This document shows positions 43,934 to 56,204 of a DNA stretch of 64,000 nucleotides, one piece after another (position 1 is the first letter of the stretch; every line of letters begins with the position of its first letter). The notes under the pieces were generated by a model, which saw only the letters and a program-made list of their open reading frames with translations, was not told the origin of the DNA and did no database searches. The DNA comes from Ursus arctos (Eukaryota > Chordata > Mammalia > Carnivora > Ursidae). Made by a program: the position numbers and the translations under genes. Location: positions 44,156,475-44,220,474 of the forward strand of contig NW_026622808.1 in assembly GCF_023065955.2 (NCBI RefSeq). The letters run 5' to 3'.

Positions 43934-44593
43934 AAGATTAGATCTCTTCTGATAAAGTTAACAAGCATAAATGTCATCCATTAGCATAAACTTCGGTTCA
44001 TCAGGTTTAAACACTGAGCTAACACCAACATGATCACAGCAGTCATGGCCTGGCCTAACAGCCAGCTAGGCCATGGTTCCAGCCCCACCCACCGGGAGCA
44101 GTTAGGGCCCCAACACAAGAGGGTGCATGCAGCCCACATAAACACCTCTGGAGCAGTTAGCTCTTGTGTTCGGAGGGTGCGGAGGGGGGACTGTGCTTCT
44201 GGGCCCCACAGACTATCTCCTACGTAAGGCCACTCTTTCAAGACCAGGAGAAGTATTTGAACTACTAATACACATAAACATACAGAGTTGGGAAAAATAA
44301 GGTGACAAAGAAATATGTTCCAAACAAAGGACAAGAAAAAAACACAGGAGAAGAATTAAATGAATACAGATAGGCAATTTACCCGATAAAGAGTTCAAAC
44401 AAATGGTCATAAAAATGCTTATCAAATTTACAAGAGGAATAGATGAACACAGTGAGAATTTCAACATAGAAAATATAAGAAAGTACCAATCAGAAGAATA
44501 CAATAAGATAAATGAAAAATACACTAGAAGGAATGAATAAACAGCAGATTCAATATTACAGAAGGCCAGAACAGTGATCCAGAACACAGGGCA

Positions 44594-45185
44594 GTGGAAA
44601 TCACCCAAACTGAACACCAAAAGAAAAAAGAATTTTTAAAAAGTGAGGATGGTTTAAGGGATCTGTGTGACAACATCAAACATATTAACATCCACATTAC
44701 AGGGGTCCCAGAAGGAGAGGTGAGAGATAAACAGGCAAAAACATTATCTGAAGAAATAATAGCTGAAAACTTTCCTAACCTGGGGAAAGAAAGAGACCTT
44801 AGGTTCGGGAATCAAAGACAGTTCCACACAAGATAAACCCAAAGAGATATACACCAAGATACATTATGATTAAAATGTCAAAAATTAAAGATAGAGAATC
44901 TTAAAAGCAGAATCTAAAACTCTAAAAGAGAAAAAACGTTTGTATAAAGGAACCTCCATAAGGCTATCAGCTGATTTTATGGCAGAAATTTGGCAGGCCA
45001 GAAGAGAGTGGTGTGATATATTCAAAGTGCTGAAAGAGAAAAACTTACAACAAAGAATACTCTATTTTGCAAGGTTTTCATTCAAAACCGATGGGGAAAA
45101 AAAGCATTTCCCAGACAAGCAAAAGCTAAAGGAGTTCATCACCACTAAACGGACTTTACAAAAATTATTAAAGGGACTTGTTTAG
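44594..45185 (+). pseudogene. L1 ORF1p remnant (RNA-binding chaperone)
   Basis: In intact L1s, ORF1p is the trimeric RNA-binding protein that coats the element's RNA. Here two open segments survive. The first (44594-44836) covers the RRM-like region with NINIHITGVPEGEV-type sequence and EEIIAENFPNLGKE. The second (44940-45185) covers the C-terminal domain with GTSIRLSADFMAEIWQARR and FPDKQKLKEFITTKRTLQKL. They lie in different frames and are separated by stops near 44837-44939, so no full protein can be made. The upstream coiled-coil part is visible only as broken sequence around 44300-44590. Confidence 0.85.
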
Positions 45186-45770
45186 ACAGAAAAAAAAGGC
45201 CATAACTAGAAATAAGAAAATATATGAAAAAAATTTTTCACTGGTAAAGGCAAAAATATAGAAAAGAGAGTGCATCAACCACTTACAGAGCTAGTATAAA
45301 GGTTAAAAGAAAATAGTAAGACCAGCTAACTCTACAATAATTAGTTAAGGGATGCACAAAATAAAAAAGATGTAAAACAGGACATCAAAAACATAAAGCA
45401 TGAGGAGGAGCAGAATAAAATGTGGTGCTTTTAGAACGCATTTGAACTTAATAACCAACTTAAAAGAGACTGCTACATGTGTAGTTTGCTGTATATGAAC
45501 CTCATGGTGACCACAAACCAAAAACCTTTAACACATAAAGTAAAAAGAAAGAGAAAGGAATCCAAACTTAAGATAAAAGAAAGTCATCAAATCATGAGAG
45601 AAAGAGAAAAAAGGAACCGAGAAGAACTATAAAAATAACTAGAAAACAACACAAGGGCAATAAATACATACCTGTCAATAATTACTTTAAATGTAAATGG
45701 AGTAAATGCTCCAATTAAAGGACACAGGATGGCTGAATATATCAAAGAAACAAACATCAAGACCAATCCA

Positions 45771-46562
45771 CAGGCACACCTTGGAGATATTTCAGGTTCT
45801 GTTCCAACTACCACAATAAAGTGAGTACCACAATAAGGTAAGCCAGACTAATCTTTAAGTTTTCCCAAGCATTTAAAGTTATGTTTACACTATGCTGTAG
45901 TCTATTAAGTGTGCAAAGGCCTTATGCCCAAAACAAACAACAAACAAACAACTTGCATGCCTTAATTTGAAAATATTGCTTGAAAATGCTAACCATCATC
46001 TGAGCTTTCAGCAAGTTGCAATCATTTTGCTGGTGGAGGATCTTGCCATGATGCTGATGGCTGCTGACTGATCAGGACGGTAGTTGCTGAAAGCTGTGGT
46101 GGCTGTGGCAATTTCTTAAAATAATAAAATAAAGCTTGCTCCATCAATTGACTCTTCCTTTCAGAAACAATTTCTCTGTGTCATATGATATTGTTTGATA
46201 TCACTTCCCCCACAACAGAACTTCTCTCAAAACTGGAGTCAATCTTCTCAATCCCTGCTCTCACTTTATCACTAACTTTATGTAATATTCTAAATCCTTT
46301 GTTGTCATTTCAACAATCCTCACTGCATCTTCACCAGAAGTAGTTTCCATTTCGGGAAAACACTTTTCTTTGCTCACCCATAATAAGGGACTCTTAATCT
46401 GTTAAAGTTTTATCACGAGATTGTAGCAATTCAGTCACATCTTCAGGCTCCACTTCTAATTCTCTTGCTATTTCCACAAATCTTCAATTTGTAAAACAAA
46501 ACAAAAACAAAAAACACAGTATCTATGAAGTACAATAAAATAAAATGCAATAAAACATGCTG
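45771..46562. mobile_element. Tigger1-like DNA transposon, internally deleted, inside L1
   Basis: Begins CAGGCACACCTTGGAGATAT (family TIR CAGGCATACCTTGGAGATA-type) and ends ATGCAATAAAACATGCTG followed by TA. Inner sequence such as TTATGTTTACACTATGCTGTAG, GCTAACCATCATCTGAGC, GGCTGCTGACTGATCAGGA and CAATTCAGTCACATCTTCAGG follows the Tigger1 consensus in order. It then jumps from CTCTTGCTATTTCCAC to the 3' terminal AAATCTTCAATTTGTAAAA, so most of the transposase is missing. The left flank shows CA where TA is expected. Confidence 0.82.
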
Positions 46563-46566
46563 TATA

Positions 46567-46755
46567 GGGGCGCCTGGGTGGCTCAGTCGCCTGCTTCAGC
46601 TCAGGTCATGATCCCAGCGTTCTGGGATCGAGCCCTGCATCGGGCTCCCTGCTCAGCGGGAAGCCTGCTTCTCCCTCTCCCACTCTCCCTGCTTGTGTTC
46701 CCTTTCTCATTGCCTCTCTCTCTGTCAAATAAATAAATAAAATCTTTTAAAAAAA
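46567..46755 (+). mobile_element. CAN-SINE at the 3' end of a Tigger1-like element
   Basis: GGGGCGCCTGGGTGGCTCAG with a short deletion in the GTTAAGCGTC region, through AATAAATAAAATCTTTTAAA. The duplicated target (ATGCTGTATA before, ATGCCTGTATA after) is the Tigger terminal repeat plus its TA, so the SINE landed at the Tigger/L1 boundary. Confidence 0.93.
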
Positions 46756-46878
46756 ATGCCTGTATAGAGGGAATGTACCTCAAAATAATAAAGGCCATAT
46801 ATGACAAACTGCAGCTAATGTCATACTCAATGGGGAAAAGTTGAAAGTTTTTTTCCTAAGATCAGGAACAAGAAAAAG

Positions 46879-47304
46879 ATGCCCACTCTCACCACTTTTA
46901 TTCAACATACCATTGGAAGTTCTAGCCACGGCAATCAGACAAAAAAAGAAATAAAAGACATCCAGATTGGAAAAGAAGTAAAACAGTCACTATTCCTAGA
47001 TGACATAATACTATATATAGAAAGCCCTAAAGCCTCCACCCAAAAACTATTAGAACTAATGACTGAATTCAGTAAGGTTGCAAAATATAAAATCAAAATG
47101 CAGAAATTGTTTTCATTTCTATACACTAATAATAAACTATCAGAAAGAGAAATAAAGAAAAAAATCCCATTTATAATTGCATCAAAAAGGAGGAAATACC
47201 TAGACATATATTTAACCATGGAGGTGAAAGACCTGTACTCTGGAATCTACAAGACATTGATGAAAGAATATGAAGATAACACAAATAAATGGAAAGATAT
47301 ATGA
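46879..47304 (+). pseudogene. L1 ORF2p reverse transcriptase fragment
   Basis: An open stretch of 141 codons from the RT domain of L1 ORF2. The catalytic YADD-type box reads FLDDIILYIESPK (family: FADDMILY), followed by NKLSEREIKKKIPF and EVKDLYSGIYKTLMKEYEDN, matching the RT-to-thumb order of ORF2p. A stop closes the frame near 47304, while homologous DNA continues in other frames toward 48745. It is isolated from the endonuclease half by the Tigger insertion and deletion, so it is non-functional. Confidence 0.88.
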
Positions 47305-47982
47305 TGCTTACAGATTGGAATAATTAATACTGTTAAAATGTCCATACTATCCAAATCAATATATAGATTCAATGTAATCTCTATCAAAATACCAATGGCA
47401 GTTTTCACAGAACTAAAACAAACAATCCTAAAATTTGTATGGAACCATAAAAGACCATGAAGAGCCAAAGCAATCTTGAGAAAAAACAAAGATGCTAGTA
47501 TCACCCTCTAGAATTTCAAATTATACTACAAATCTATAAAAATCCAAATAGTATGGTTCTGGCACAAAAACAGACACACAGATCAATGGAACAGAACAGA
47601 CCACCCAGAAATTACCCAGGCTTATATGGTCAATTAATCTACAACAAAGGAGGCAAGAATATACAATGGGGAAAAAACAGTTTCTTCAATAAATGGTGTT
47701 GGAAAAACTGGACAGCTACATGCAATAGAATAAAACTAGACCACTTTCTTTTACCATATACAAAAATAATCTCAAAATGAATTTATATAACTATAAAGCC
47801 TGAAGTCATAAAGCTCCTAGAAAAAAACATTGGCAGTCAGCTCTTTGACATCAGTCTTAGCAATTTTTTTTTGGACCTGTTTCCTCAGGCAAGGACAACA
47901 AAAGCAAAAATTTAAAAAATGGGACCGTATCAGACTAAAAAGCTTTTAAATGGTGAAGGAAACTATCAACAAAATGAAAAAG

Positions 47983-48167
47983 GAGGGCACCTGGGTGGCT
48001 CAGTCAGTTAAGTGTCTGTCGGCCTTCAGCTTAGGTCATGATCCCAGAGTCCTGGGATCAAGTCCCACATCAGGCTCCCTGCTCAGTGGGGAGTCTGCTT
48101 CTCCCTCTACCCTGCCCCCTGCTTGTGATATCTCTCTCTCTCAAATAAATAAATAAAATGTTTTTAA
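47983..48167 (+). mobile_element. CAN-SINE inserted in L1 ORF2
   Basis: GAGGGCACCTGGGTGGCTCAG through AATAAATAAAATGTTTTT. A perfect 12-bp duplication AAAATGAAAAAG flanks it (47971-47982 and 48168-48179). L1 ORF2 sequence continues without loss across the site. Confidence 0.94.
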
Positions 48168-48745
48168 AAAATGAAAAAGCAGCCTACTGAACGGGAGAAG
48201 ATTCTTGCAAATGATATATCTGACAAGCAGTTAACGTCTATAATATATAAAGAGTTCATAAAACTCAGTGTCAAAAAAAATCTGATTTAAAATTGGGAAG
48301 AGGACCTAAATAGACATCTTTCTAAAGAAGACATACAGATGGCAAATAGACACATGATAAGATGCTCAACATCACTAATCACCAGGGAAATGGAAATCAA
48401 AACCACAATGAGATATTATGTTACACCTGTCAGAATGATTATTTAAAAAAAAAAAAAAAGAAATAACAAGTGTTGGTGAGGATGTGGAGAAAATACACTG
48501 TGGGTGGGAAGGTAAATAAGTACAGCCACTGTGGAAAACATGAAGTTTCCTCAAAGTATTAAGAAACAGAACTATCATATGATCCAGCACTCTACCTCTG
48601 GGTATTTGTCCAAAGAAAACAAAAACGCTAATTAGAAAAGATATATGCACCCCATATGGACATTATTTATGATAGCCAAGATATGGAGGCAACCTAAATA
48701 CCCATCAATAGATGCACAGATATTAAATATGTGGTATATTCCACA

Positions 48746-49429
48746 TGCTAATAATGCAAATGAGAAAACAGATTCTTAAAAATAATATGTGAACTAGAGA
48801 AAAAGGTAACTACTCTTTGACTGTTGGTCTTATTTAATTATGTGGCAGTGACAGGCACAGTTTCAGACAAACTTGTGGTCCAATTCTGGTTAGGCCAATC
48901 AAGGTTTTTGACTGCAAACAAGAGAAACTAATTCTGGTTAACTTACAATTTTATTGTATTTTACAATTTATTATGTTTTACAAGAAAATATAATGTATTG
49001 AAAAAATATTGGGTAGGCCCCAGTGTCTTCAGGAAGGTAGAATGGGCTTGGAAAATAAGCAAGAACCAAAGCTAGGCTGCTGGGAAACTGTATGCCAGCT
49101 CCTTCTTGGAAATAGTCATAGACATTCACCATCACAGGGTAAGGCTTTTAACTTTCTTTTCCTCTATTCCCACTGGACACAGGATGCTATCATTCCTCAT
49201 GGAATAAATTCTAAGTGGTTCCTATCCCTTTGCTTCCACTGTTTTACATTTTTCCTTTCAGAAGGAAATGCCCATCTGATAAGCCAATCTTAGGTCAGAT
49301 TTTCAGGCCCTGTTGGATAATATCTTGAGCTTCCGTCATAGAAGACTGAGCCCCATATCCCAAGACTCACATCTCTACAATTTTCCCTTAATAGAAGTGT
49401 CCAGATGATGGGAAGTCAAAAATGTAGCC
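48746..49429. other. No recognised feature
   Basis: Follows the truncated L1 end. A 94-codon ORF (49009-49293) has no known similarity. Confidence 0.5.
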
Positions 49430-49610
49430 CATTACATAGAATCTGCAATTTACCAGATGCATGATCCTCACCAAGATTCTTTAACTCTGAGTTTCAGTTC
49501 CATTACCTCTGAAAAAAAGACAGTTAATGAATATCTTATAGGGCCATTATGAAGATCAAATGAGATTATAAATGATAAGGCTCACAGTAAGCCTTCAATA
49601 TACTGGCCTA
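49430..49610 (+). repeat. MIR SINE
   Basis: TTTAACTCTGAGTTTCAGTT, CCATTACCTCTGAAAAAAAG, GGGCCATTATGAAGATCAAA, TGAGATTATAAATGATAAG, AGTAAGCCTTCAATATAC. Confidence 0.82.
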
Positions 49611-50444
49611 ACGTGCAGTTGTGAGGAAAGACAGGAAAAATGCCTGATCCCGTTGACGTTAACATGAGAGTGATTTTCATGGCTGTTACTCTTATCATCA
49701 TAATTACCAGGAGTGGGTTTTGAGAATTTAAATTCCAAATTCCATTTAATCCCTGATGCCCTGAAGTATTTGACGTAATTGGTCAATAGGTCTCTTAAAT
49801 TTCTTTTAATCTGCCAACTTTTTCTCTTCTTTCCCTACTTCCTCGCCTTTCTCTTTCTCTCATCTTTCTCTCTCCGTGATTTTGTTGTTGTTGTTGAAGA
49901 GAACTGGTGTTTTTATTCTGAAGAGTTTCTGACAGCCTGAATTCTTCTGAATTCATCCCCATTGGGCATGGGGCATGTTCCTCTCTCACTTGTATTTCCT
50001 ATAATTCTGTAGTGAGATCTAGATGACTGATCCGATTCCAGTTCAATTTTCTTGCAAGAATACTCGGTAGGCAGAGTGTGTGCTTCTATCAGGAGATACA
50101 TAAGTCTAGTTCTTTCTCTATTTTGTCAGTACTTATGATCACTGACTAGACACATTAATTCATTAGGGGTTGCAATTCTATCATTCCTTCCTCATAAGTT
50201 ATTTGAAATGCTCTGCAAGGAGAAACTTCCCCTTCTGGTTGACCTAAAGTACAGTTATAAGTAAAACAGGAAAAATGCTTATGTCTTTCCCTTTATTTAA
50301 CAGTTTTCAAAATATATTGGTTTTCTAGCATCCTCCAAGAGTTACCAATGAATATTTTTTCTTAGTATTATTATAAACTTATGCATTTGAATTAATTTGA
50401 TGAGTTTCAAACCATATCAGTTGTTATCCTTATAAATGCTCAAT
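49611..50444. other. No recognised feature
   Basis: Unique-looking, with a CT-rich patch (49800-49875) and (GTT)n near 49883. Confidence 0.5.
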
Positions 50445-50600
50445 TGGCCCCTCTTCGGCCAGTCGGAACCTCTTCTAGTAGGTTCCTGGGTCCCTTTGGC
50501 ATGACCTAGTAGTCTTTAATAACTTTATTGATAGCTCCTTTTTTGATATTACAAAAATGTTCCTGCCCCACCACTTCAAGTTACGAAACACCATCAACAT
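50445..50600 (+). repeat. Interspersed repeat-like segment, family unresolved
   Basis: TTGGCCCCTCTTCGGCCAGT, GGTTCCTGGGTCCCTTTGGC, ATGACCTAGTAGTCTTT match a familiar mammalian repeat phrase; the family is not recalled. Confidence 0.35.
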
Positions 50601-50734
50601 TGCCTTTGAGATGACTTTTACATCCATCCCTTTCTTTTTCCTCTGCCAGGAATCAAGTTCAATTCATAATGGGTGCATTGGCTCCATCATGAGACTGTTA
50701 ACATTTTCTTTTTAATTTATACCCTCTCTCTAAT

Positions 50735-51215
50735 CTTTCTTCAACCACACCTCAGTGACTTATCAAAAAAAAGAACAAAACACCTCTTATAGGCATAGTT
50801 TCACCTTATTTAAAAATCTTCATTAATTTGTCCCTTCTTATATATAAGATAATCTCAAATTCACTGACCGGATTTTTGAAGTTTGTCATGATCTGGCCCT
50901 AGCTAGCTTCCTTTAACTTTGAATTTCCTGAAGCATATCCTAAGGTCCAGCCAAACTACATCACCCCAGTTCTTTAAAAATGCCCGCACTTCTTCCATAC
51001 CTTCATAACTTCACTTAAGTTGATTTATGATTTTCCACTTTTTGAAATATCAGTAATATTTTAGGACTCAGGTTAGAAATCACCTCCTTCTGGAAGCTTT
51101 CATAAGCCATGAACCATCTTTCTTTGTCTCTTCCTTCTGGCATTTTTCCACCCAGCATTTCATATCTTGGTTACTTATCCATATGTCTACATAGCATTGA
51201 GTAAATGAGTAAATA
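50735..51215 (+). repeat. L2 LINE 3' region
   Basis: TTTGTCATGATCTGGCCCTA, CTAAGGTCCAGCCAAACTAC, ATCACCTCCTTCTGGAAGCT, TTATCCATATGTCTACATAG: L2 blocks in sense order. Confidence 0.72.
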
Positions 51216-52584
51216 ACTACAAACTTAAAATAACTCAGGTCAGAGCCGTATTACTGACTTTTTCAATATTCAGTTATCCTTTTATTTTAAATAATGTTTA
51301 AAAAATACTGGACCGATAATATCTCCTGGCATCTTTTTCCCAATTTTCCAGTGATACCTAAATGTACTGCAAGCCCTCGGAAGCCTACCTAAGCAGTGGT
51401 TCAAACACTTTATCTTGCACTTGATGTATTAATTTTACACAAAGGGAATGAACTGAATTCCTAAATGAACAGCAGAACAAACGGGGAAACATCACTCTGA
51501 TTACTGCCACTTTTTATCACCTCTTTCTGTAGGCAGAATAAGAAAAAAAAAAAAAAGAAACCTTCAGAAAATAAAATATAATTCTACCAGGTCAAGTCAA
51601 AATGGATTCCATCATACTCAATCACTCTGTTTTCAGTATTTATGGTCTATAGTCAAGAATAGAGTGATATGTTGTAAGAGATCATCTAAAATATATAGGA
51701 TAAAGTAAGTAAAAAGATTGAATTCTTTCTTCTTGATGTCATTTTATACTCAACCTGCAGATGCTCCATTGGCATGCATCTCAGCATTTTCAAGGCCATT
51801 TTTTTTAAAAGGTTTTTTTAATGAATTAAAATGCAGAAATATCAGCTCATAAATTTTTTAAAGGGACTTGCTTTTCAACAACTCCAATCTATAATTCCAC
51901 ACTTCTGAAGTTATGCAAATTGAAAAACAGAATCTTTGTGGTTGGAATGGATAGAATAAAATCACTAATACTCCTGTTAAAACAATAAGTTTCTCTCTGT
52001 ACATTCCTTTCACAGTTTTGCCCTGTGAAGGTCACAGCAAGTAATCAGTATATCGAGTGGCAGGAACATTCATCTTTTTTGGTGCAGTGAATTTTATTCT
52101 AGAATGTCTAATATAAAGAGTATAATTTTAAGCTTCAAATTACACATTTCTGAGGGAGGACACACATTAGTGACAAAGGGGATTCTGGGAAATGCCTACA
52201 GGATTGGGTGTTTTCTACTGCCAAGGAATATGAAGAATAAGAAGAGTTTATTGACTATCTTCAGGGTTTTATATGTTGCTCTCCTACATGAATGTGGGTA
52301 AGAAATATCACCAAGTTAGGAAAAGATTAGCTTGCAAAAGATTGCATGTATCTTTTGGTTGTCTGGGATTGTGTAGTCATTATTCAAATGGTGTTCTGTT
52401 TTCCTTATCTTCTTCCCTATAAAAGCTCCTACCCTGAGCCTGAAATCATTTCCCCTTTGTGCATGACAAATTCTTCATTAAAAAGTCTAATAATAGTAAA
52501 ATTAAAATGGAGATGGGGCGCTAATTTCTTGATTTTTAAAAAGTTGACCTCTTCTTATATTTTATAATTGTTTTTCAAAGAGTC
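51216..52584. other. No recognised feature
   Basis: AT-rich; A-run near 51543; no coding signal. Confidence 0.5.
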
Positions 52585-52601
52585 AAAACTGTAAGTATTT
52601 A

Positions 52602-52795
52602 GGGGGCCTGGGTGGCACAGTCGTTAAGCGTCTGCCTTTGGCTCAGGGCGTGATCCCAGCGTTCTGGGATCCAGTCCCACATCAGGCTCCTCCGCTGTGA
52701 GCCTGCTTCTTCCTCTCCCACTCCCCCTGCTTGTGTTCCCTCTCTCGCTGGCTGTCTCTCTCTGTCAAATAAATAAATAAAATCTTAAAAAAAAA
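52602..52795 (+). mobile_element. CAN-SINE, young bear/panda-type subfamily
   Basis: GGGGCCTGGGTGGCACAGTC with GCTGTGAGCCTGCTTCTTCC and a pure A tail. A perfect 17-bp duplication AAAACTGTAAGTATTTA flanks it (52585-52601 and 52796-52812). Confidence 0.95.
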
Positions 52796-52812
52796 AAAAC
52801 TGTAAGTATTTA

Positions 52813-53924
52813 TCCAATACATTTTAAAACTTTTAGTCCAGGCTAAGCTATTTAGAATGAGCCCTCTTTAAAATAAACATATATCTCAGCATGGAGATTG
52901 GACTCCCCTCTCTTGGGGCATACTTAATAGCACTAGATATAAATTTCAATTATTTTTAAAGAAAACTATGATAAAATTAATTGTCCCGATTTAAAAGTTT
53001 TCAAAGTTTATGTACCTGAAAGTGTAAGCACCATGTTATCTTGCCATGTAGAGTAATAGAGAAATCAATGTTAATCAATGAAATTAAGAGAAAAGATAAT
53101 CATATGGGGAAAAAAGCAAAATTATTATTTTAATTTGAGAGAATTCATTCTCAAAACAACAAAAATAGCTTAAAACTATTTAGAATAACATGTAATAAAT
53201 ATATATAAAAATTTTATTTTTTTGTACATGCCAACAAAAAGATAAAATACTGCAGAATTCTTATCCAATGCAATCAGGATCGGGTTTGTTGAACTAATTC
53301 TTAAAAAGTAGTTGAAATAGAGTCATAATACATAAAGTAACAAACATCTAACTTTATTTAACATGTATAATTATTTGTTTGCTGATTTTTTGGTGTAGGG
53401 TTACAACCTTGCCTTTTAGGCATAGGTTCACGGATTGAAGTTCCACATCCTCATTAACACCCATTATATGCGGTCTATGATTGCCAGTTTTTATCTCTTT
53501 CAAAAGGAGTAAAAAGCTTACAGAACTTATGAAGCAATCTGACCAAAAAACTTTTAGATTTTTTATGACTTTTCCAGTAACCAAAATGTTACTGTAACTT
53601 TGCCCAGCTACAATTTAATAACATTTTTAAAATGTCATTGAATTGTGCCAAGGCAATCAACTTGGTTAATATAAATAAAGACTATGCCTTGTTTTCACAA
53701 TCCTATCCATTGTTATATAATATTGAATTGAACTCTAAAATTACATAACTACAGAAACTAGTTTAAACAGATTTGGGAAACATAATTACTTTAGATGAGC
53801 ATACATCTCAGCTGATGGGGGCAATGAAATATCCAGGTATATTAGAGAGTAATCCATTGGTCCTGAGCACTGACGCTTGGCAGAGGGAATGGAGAGTTTT
53901 GGTTAATGCAGGGAGTCAGATAAG
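52813..53924. other. No recognised feature
   Basis: Very AT-rich, may contain decayed LINE sequence that I cannot assign. Confidence 0.5.
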
Positions 53925-54986
53925 GGTACTCACCTAATAAATGTTATAGTTTATTTAGGAATAAAATTTAACAATAAATATTTGGGGCATATATGCTTAA
54001 AACTGTAAAAACAAATTGAGACACATCAAAAATATTTGAACTAATGCAAAAATATTCTTAGTTCTTAGAATTACTCAGTATCATAAAGATGTCAGCTCTC
54101 CCTACATTAATCTATAGATGTAATGGAATTTCAATCAAAATCCAAATGATTTTTTATTTTCAAACTGACAGAATCATTAAAAAATATTTTCCCAAAGAAT
54201 AAAAAATTCAAGAAGAGTCAGGGATATTCTGAAGGAGTGTAATAAAAAGAGCTTTTTTATTAATATATCCTAAAACCTATCGTAAAGCTACAGTAATGAA
54301 ATCATAGTGGTTATGGTGCAGAAAGGAAAAGTTACATTAATGGCTTTCTACCCATAACTCAAAAAAAACCCCATATATTAATAAGAATTTACTGTATTTG
54401 ATAAGGAGGCACTCAACTGCAGAGCAAATAGATTATTTAATCCATGATGTTGACACAACTGGCCAGTTGCTTGAAAAGAAAAGTAAGCTAGTTTCAAATA
54501 CTTCATTCATTACACCATAGAAAATTTCACATGAGTCAAAAATGTAAAAACGAAAAATGAAGACAAAGTGGCAGAAGAAAGTATGTATGAACAGTTTCAT
54601 AATCTTTGTGTGAAAAAGCTATTTCATTACATGAAACTCAGAAACCATAAAGAAAGTGGTTTGATTTCACTACATTAAGAAGTTCTGTTCAGCTAAACAG
54701 AAATAGGCCAACAAAGTAACAAACATAAAAAAGATCCAACAACAAAGGACAAAAGGTAAATTTCACACATATGACAAAGTGTTAATACCACTAAAATAGA
54801 ATGAACTCTTAAACAAACAAAAAACCCCAGAAAAATGGGTGTTCGTAAAGAAGAAATATAAAGAGGCAATAAACATGTCAAAAGGAAATACAAATATAGA
54901 ATTTTAAAAAATACCCATCAGGTTGCCAAAGCTGGGGGAAAAAAAAAAGATGTCCAGTTCTTTTTAAAAAGATTTATTTGCGTGCG

Positions 54987-55047
<61 letters not shown>

Positions 55048-55790
55048 CAGGGGCGGGGAGGGAGTGGGAGAAGCAGAGATTATCTCAGTGAGACTCCCAG
55101 ACTCCCAGCTGAGTGCAAAGCCTGACATAGGGCTCAATCTCATGACCCTGAGACCATGACCTGAACCTAAACCAAGAGTCCAAAACTTAACTAACTGAGC
55201 CATCCAGGCACCCCAAATATGTCCAGTTTTAACATGAGGAACCAGACATGCTCATTCCCCACTAGTGGGAATATAAATATTTACAGATACTTTGGCAACT
55301 GGTAACAAAATTTTAAATGAATATAGTTTCTATATTAAGGACATACACACTTGAAGAATGTGGAAATTTGGAAAAATTGTAGAAATACATGTGCACAAAG
55401 ATGCTCACTGTAGAATGCAAATAGTAGTAAGAAACAAATCAATATACAACTGGTTGAATAAATTATGGTGCATCCATATATTAGATTGCTACAACCTATT
55501 TAGAAAGAGACATTTTTATATTTACTGACATGAAAAGATTTCCTTTATATACTACTGTGCAAAAAAGCAGGTTGCAAAACAATATATACAGAATTATTAT
55601 TTTTTTGCAGAAGTGTATATCTAGATAGATAATATAAATATATTTTATGTGTAAACTGAATGTCTTTGTGTGGCAGGATTAGTGGATTACTTTAAATTTT
55701 ACTTTATATATTTCCATACTATTTGATCTTTCTTAGTGTTTGATTTACAGAAAAATATGGAAAATATTCAATTTAAGTCAGAACGAGGAA
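53925..55790 (+). mobile_element. Old L1 fragment, ORF2 end and 3' UTR, split by CAN-SINE
   Basis: Diverged ORF2 C-terminal DNA in order: GATGTCAGCTCTCCCTACAT, TAATGGAATTTCAATCAAAA, AACCTATCGTAAAGCTACAG, GTGGTTATGGTGCAGAAAGG, CCCCACTAGTGGGAATATAA, GATGCTCACTGTAGAATGC, GGTGCATCCATATATTAGAT. The 3' UTR follows (AAAGCAGGTTGCAAAACAAT). A CAN-SINE interrupts it at 54960-55218. No open frame survives. Confidence 0.78.
54960..55218 (-). mobile_element. CAN-SINE carrying an expanded (CG)n(CA)n array
   Basis: Reverse element from AAGATTTATTTG to TGAGCCATCCAGGCACCCC, flanked by a 10-bp duplication ATGTCCAGTT (54950-54959 and 55219-55228). The usual GA-rich segment next to the tail is replaced or expanded into GCGCGCGC plus about 25 CA units (54981-55045). 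It interrupts an old L1. Confidence 0.93.
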
Positions 55791-56204
55791 GAATTATTTC
55801 ATTGAATTCACTTTATTCTTTTGATTATAATAAAAGCTAACCTTGTACACTAAGATATGATTTATACTAATCAACAAACGTTTTTTAGCCAAATTATACA
55901 GACTTAGAAGGAAAGAATTCTTATTTTGCTTCTTATATGGTAAATAGAATTACATTTCTACCTATGTCTGAATCTAAATATGCCAAATAAATTAAAAAGG
56001 CTCAATATTTTAAGGCTCAATATTTTAAGTCCCAGAATTCCTGTTTTGAAGAGAAATACAACATAAAGGAGTTTGGGCTAAATGTAAGGAAAATTCCAAT
56101 TCAAAATGTCTTACACAAGGAAGGATTTTACTACATTCCTAGAAATCAGTATGAAAGGTAGACTCCAGGACTAGCTGATTATTGTGGCCCAATACTGTCA
56201 TCAC
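55791..56204. other. No recognised feature
   Basis: AT-rich with a 16-bp tandem (AGGCTCAATATTTTAA twice, near 55999-56031). Confidence 0.5.

Larger units (their letters stand above)
44005..48745 (+). mobile_element. L1 LINE with 5' leader, decayed ORF1 and internally deleted ORF2
   Basis: From the 5' end: a GC-richer leader with its last segment near 44220-44290; ORF1 remnants from about 44290 to 45185; an inter-ORF region; the ORF2 start from about 45660 (frame of YLSIITLNVN); then a Tigger1-like insertion. After 46763 ORF2 resumes in the reverse transcriptase domain, runs through the CAN-SINE at 47983, and stops near 48745 short of the ORF2 end, without 3' UTR or poly(A). Roughly half of ORF2 (most of the endonuclease and the N-terminal part of RT, about 1.7 kb by family expectation) is missing at the Tigger site. 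Multiple stops show the copy is dead. It resembles a mid-age mammalian L1 (L1MA/L1M type). Confidence 0.88.
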
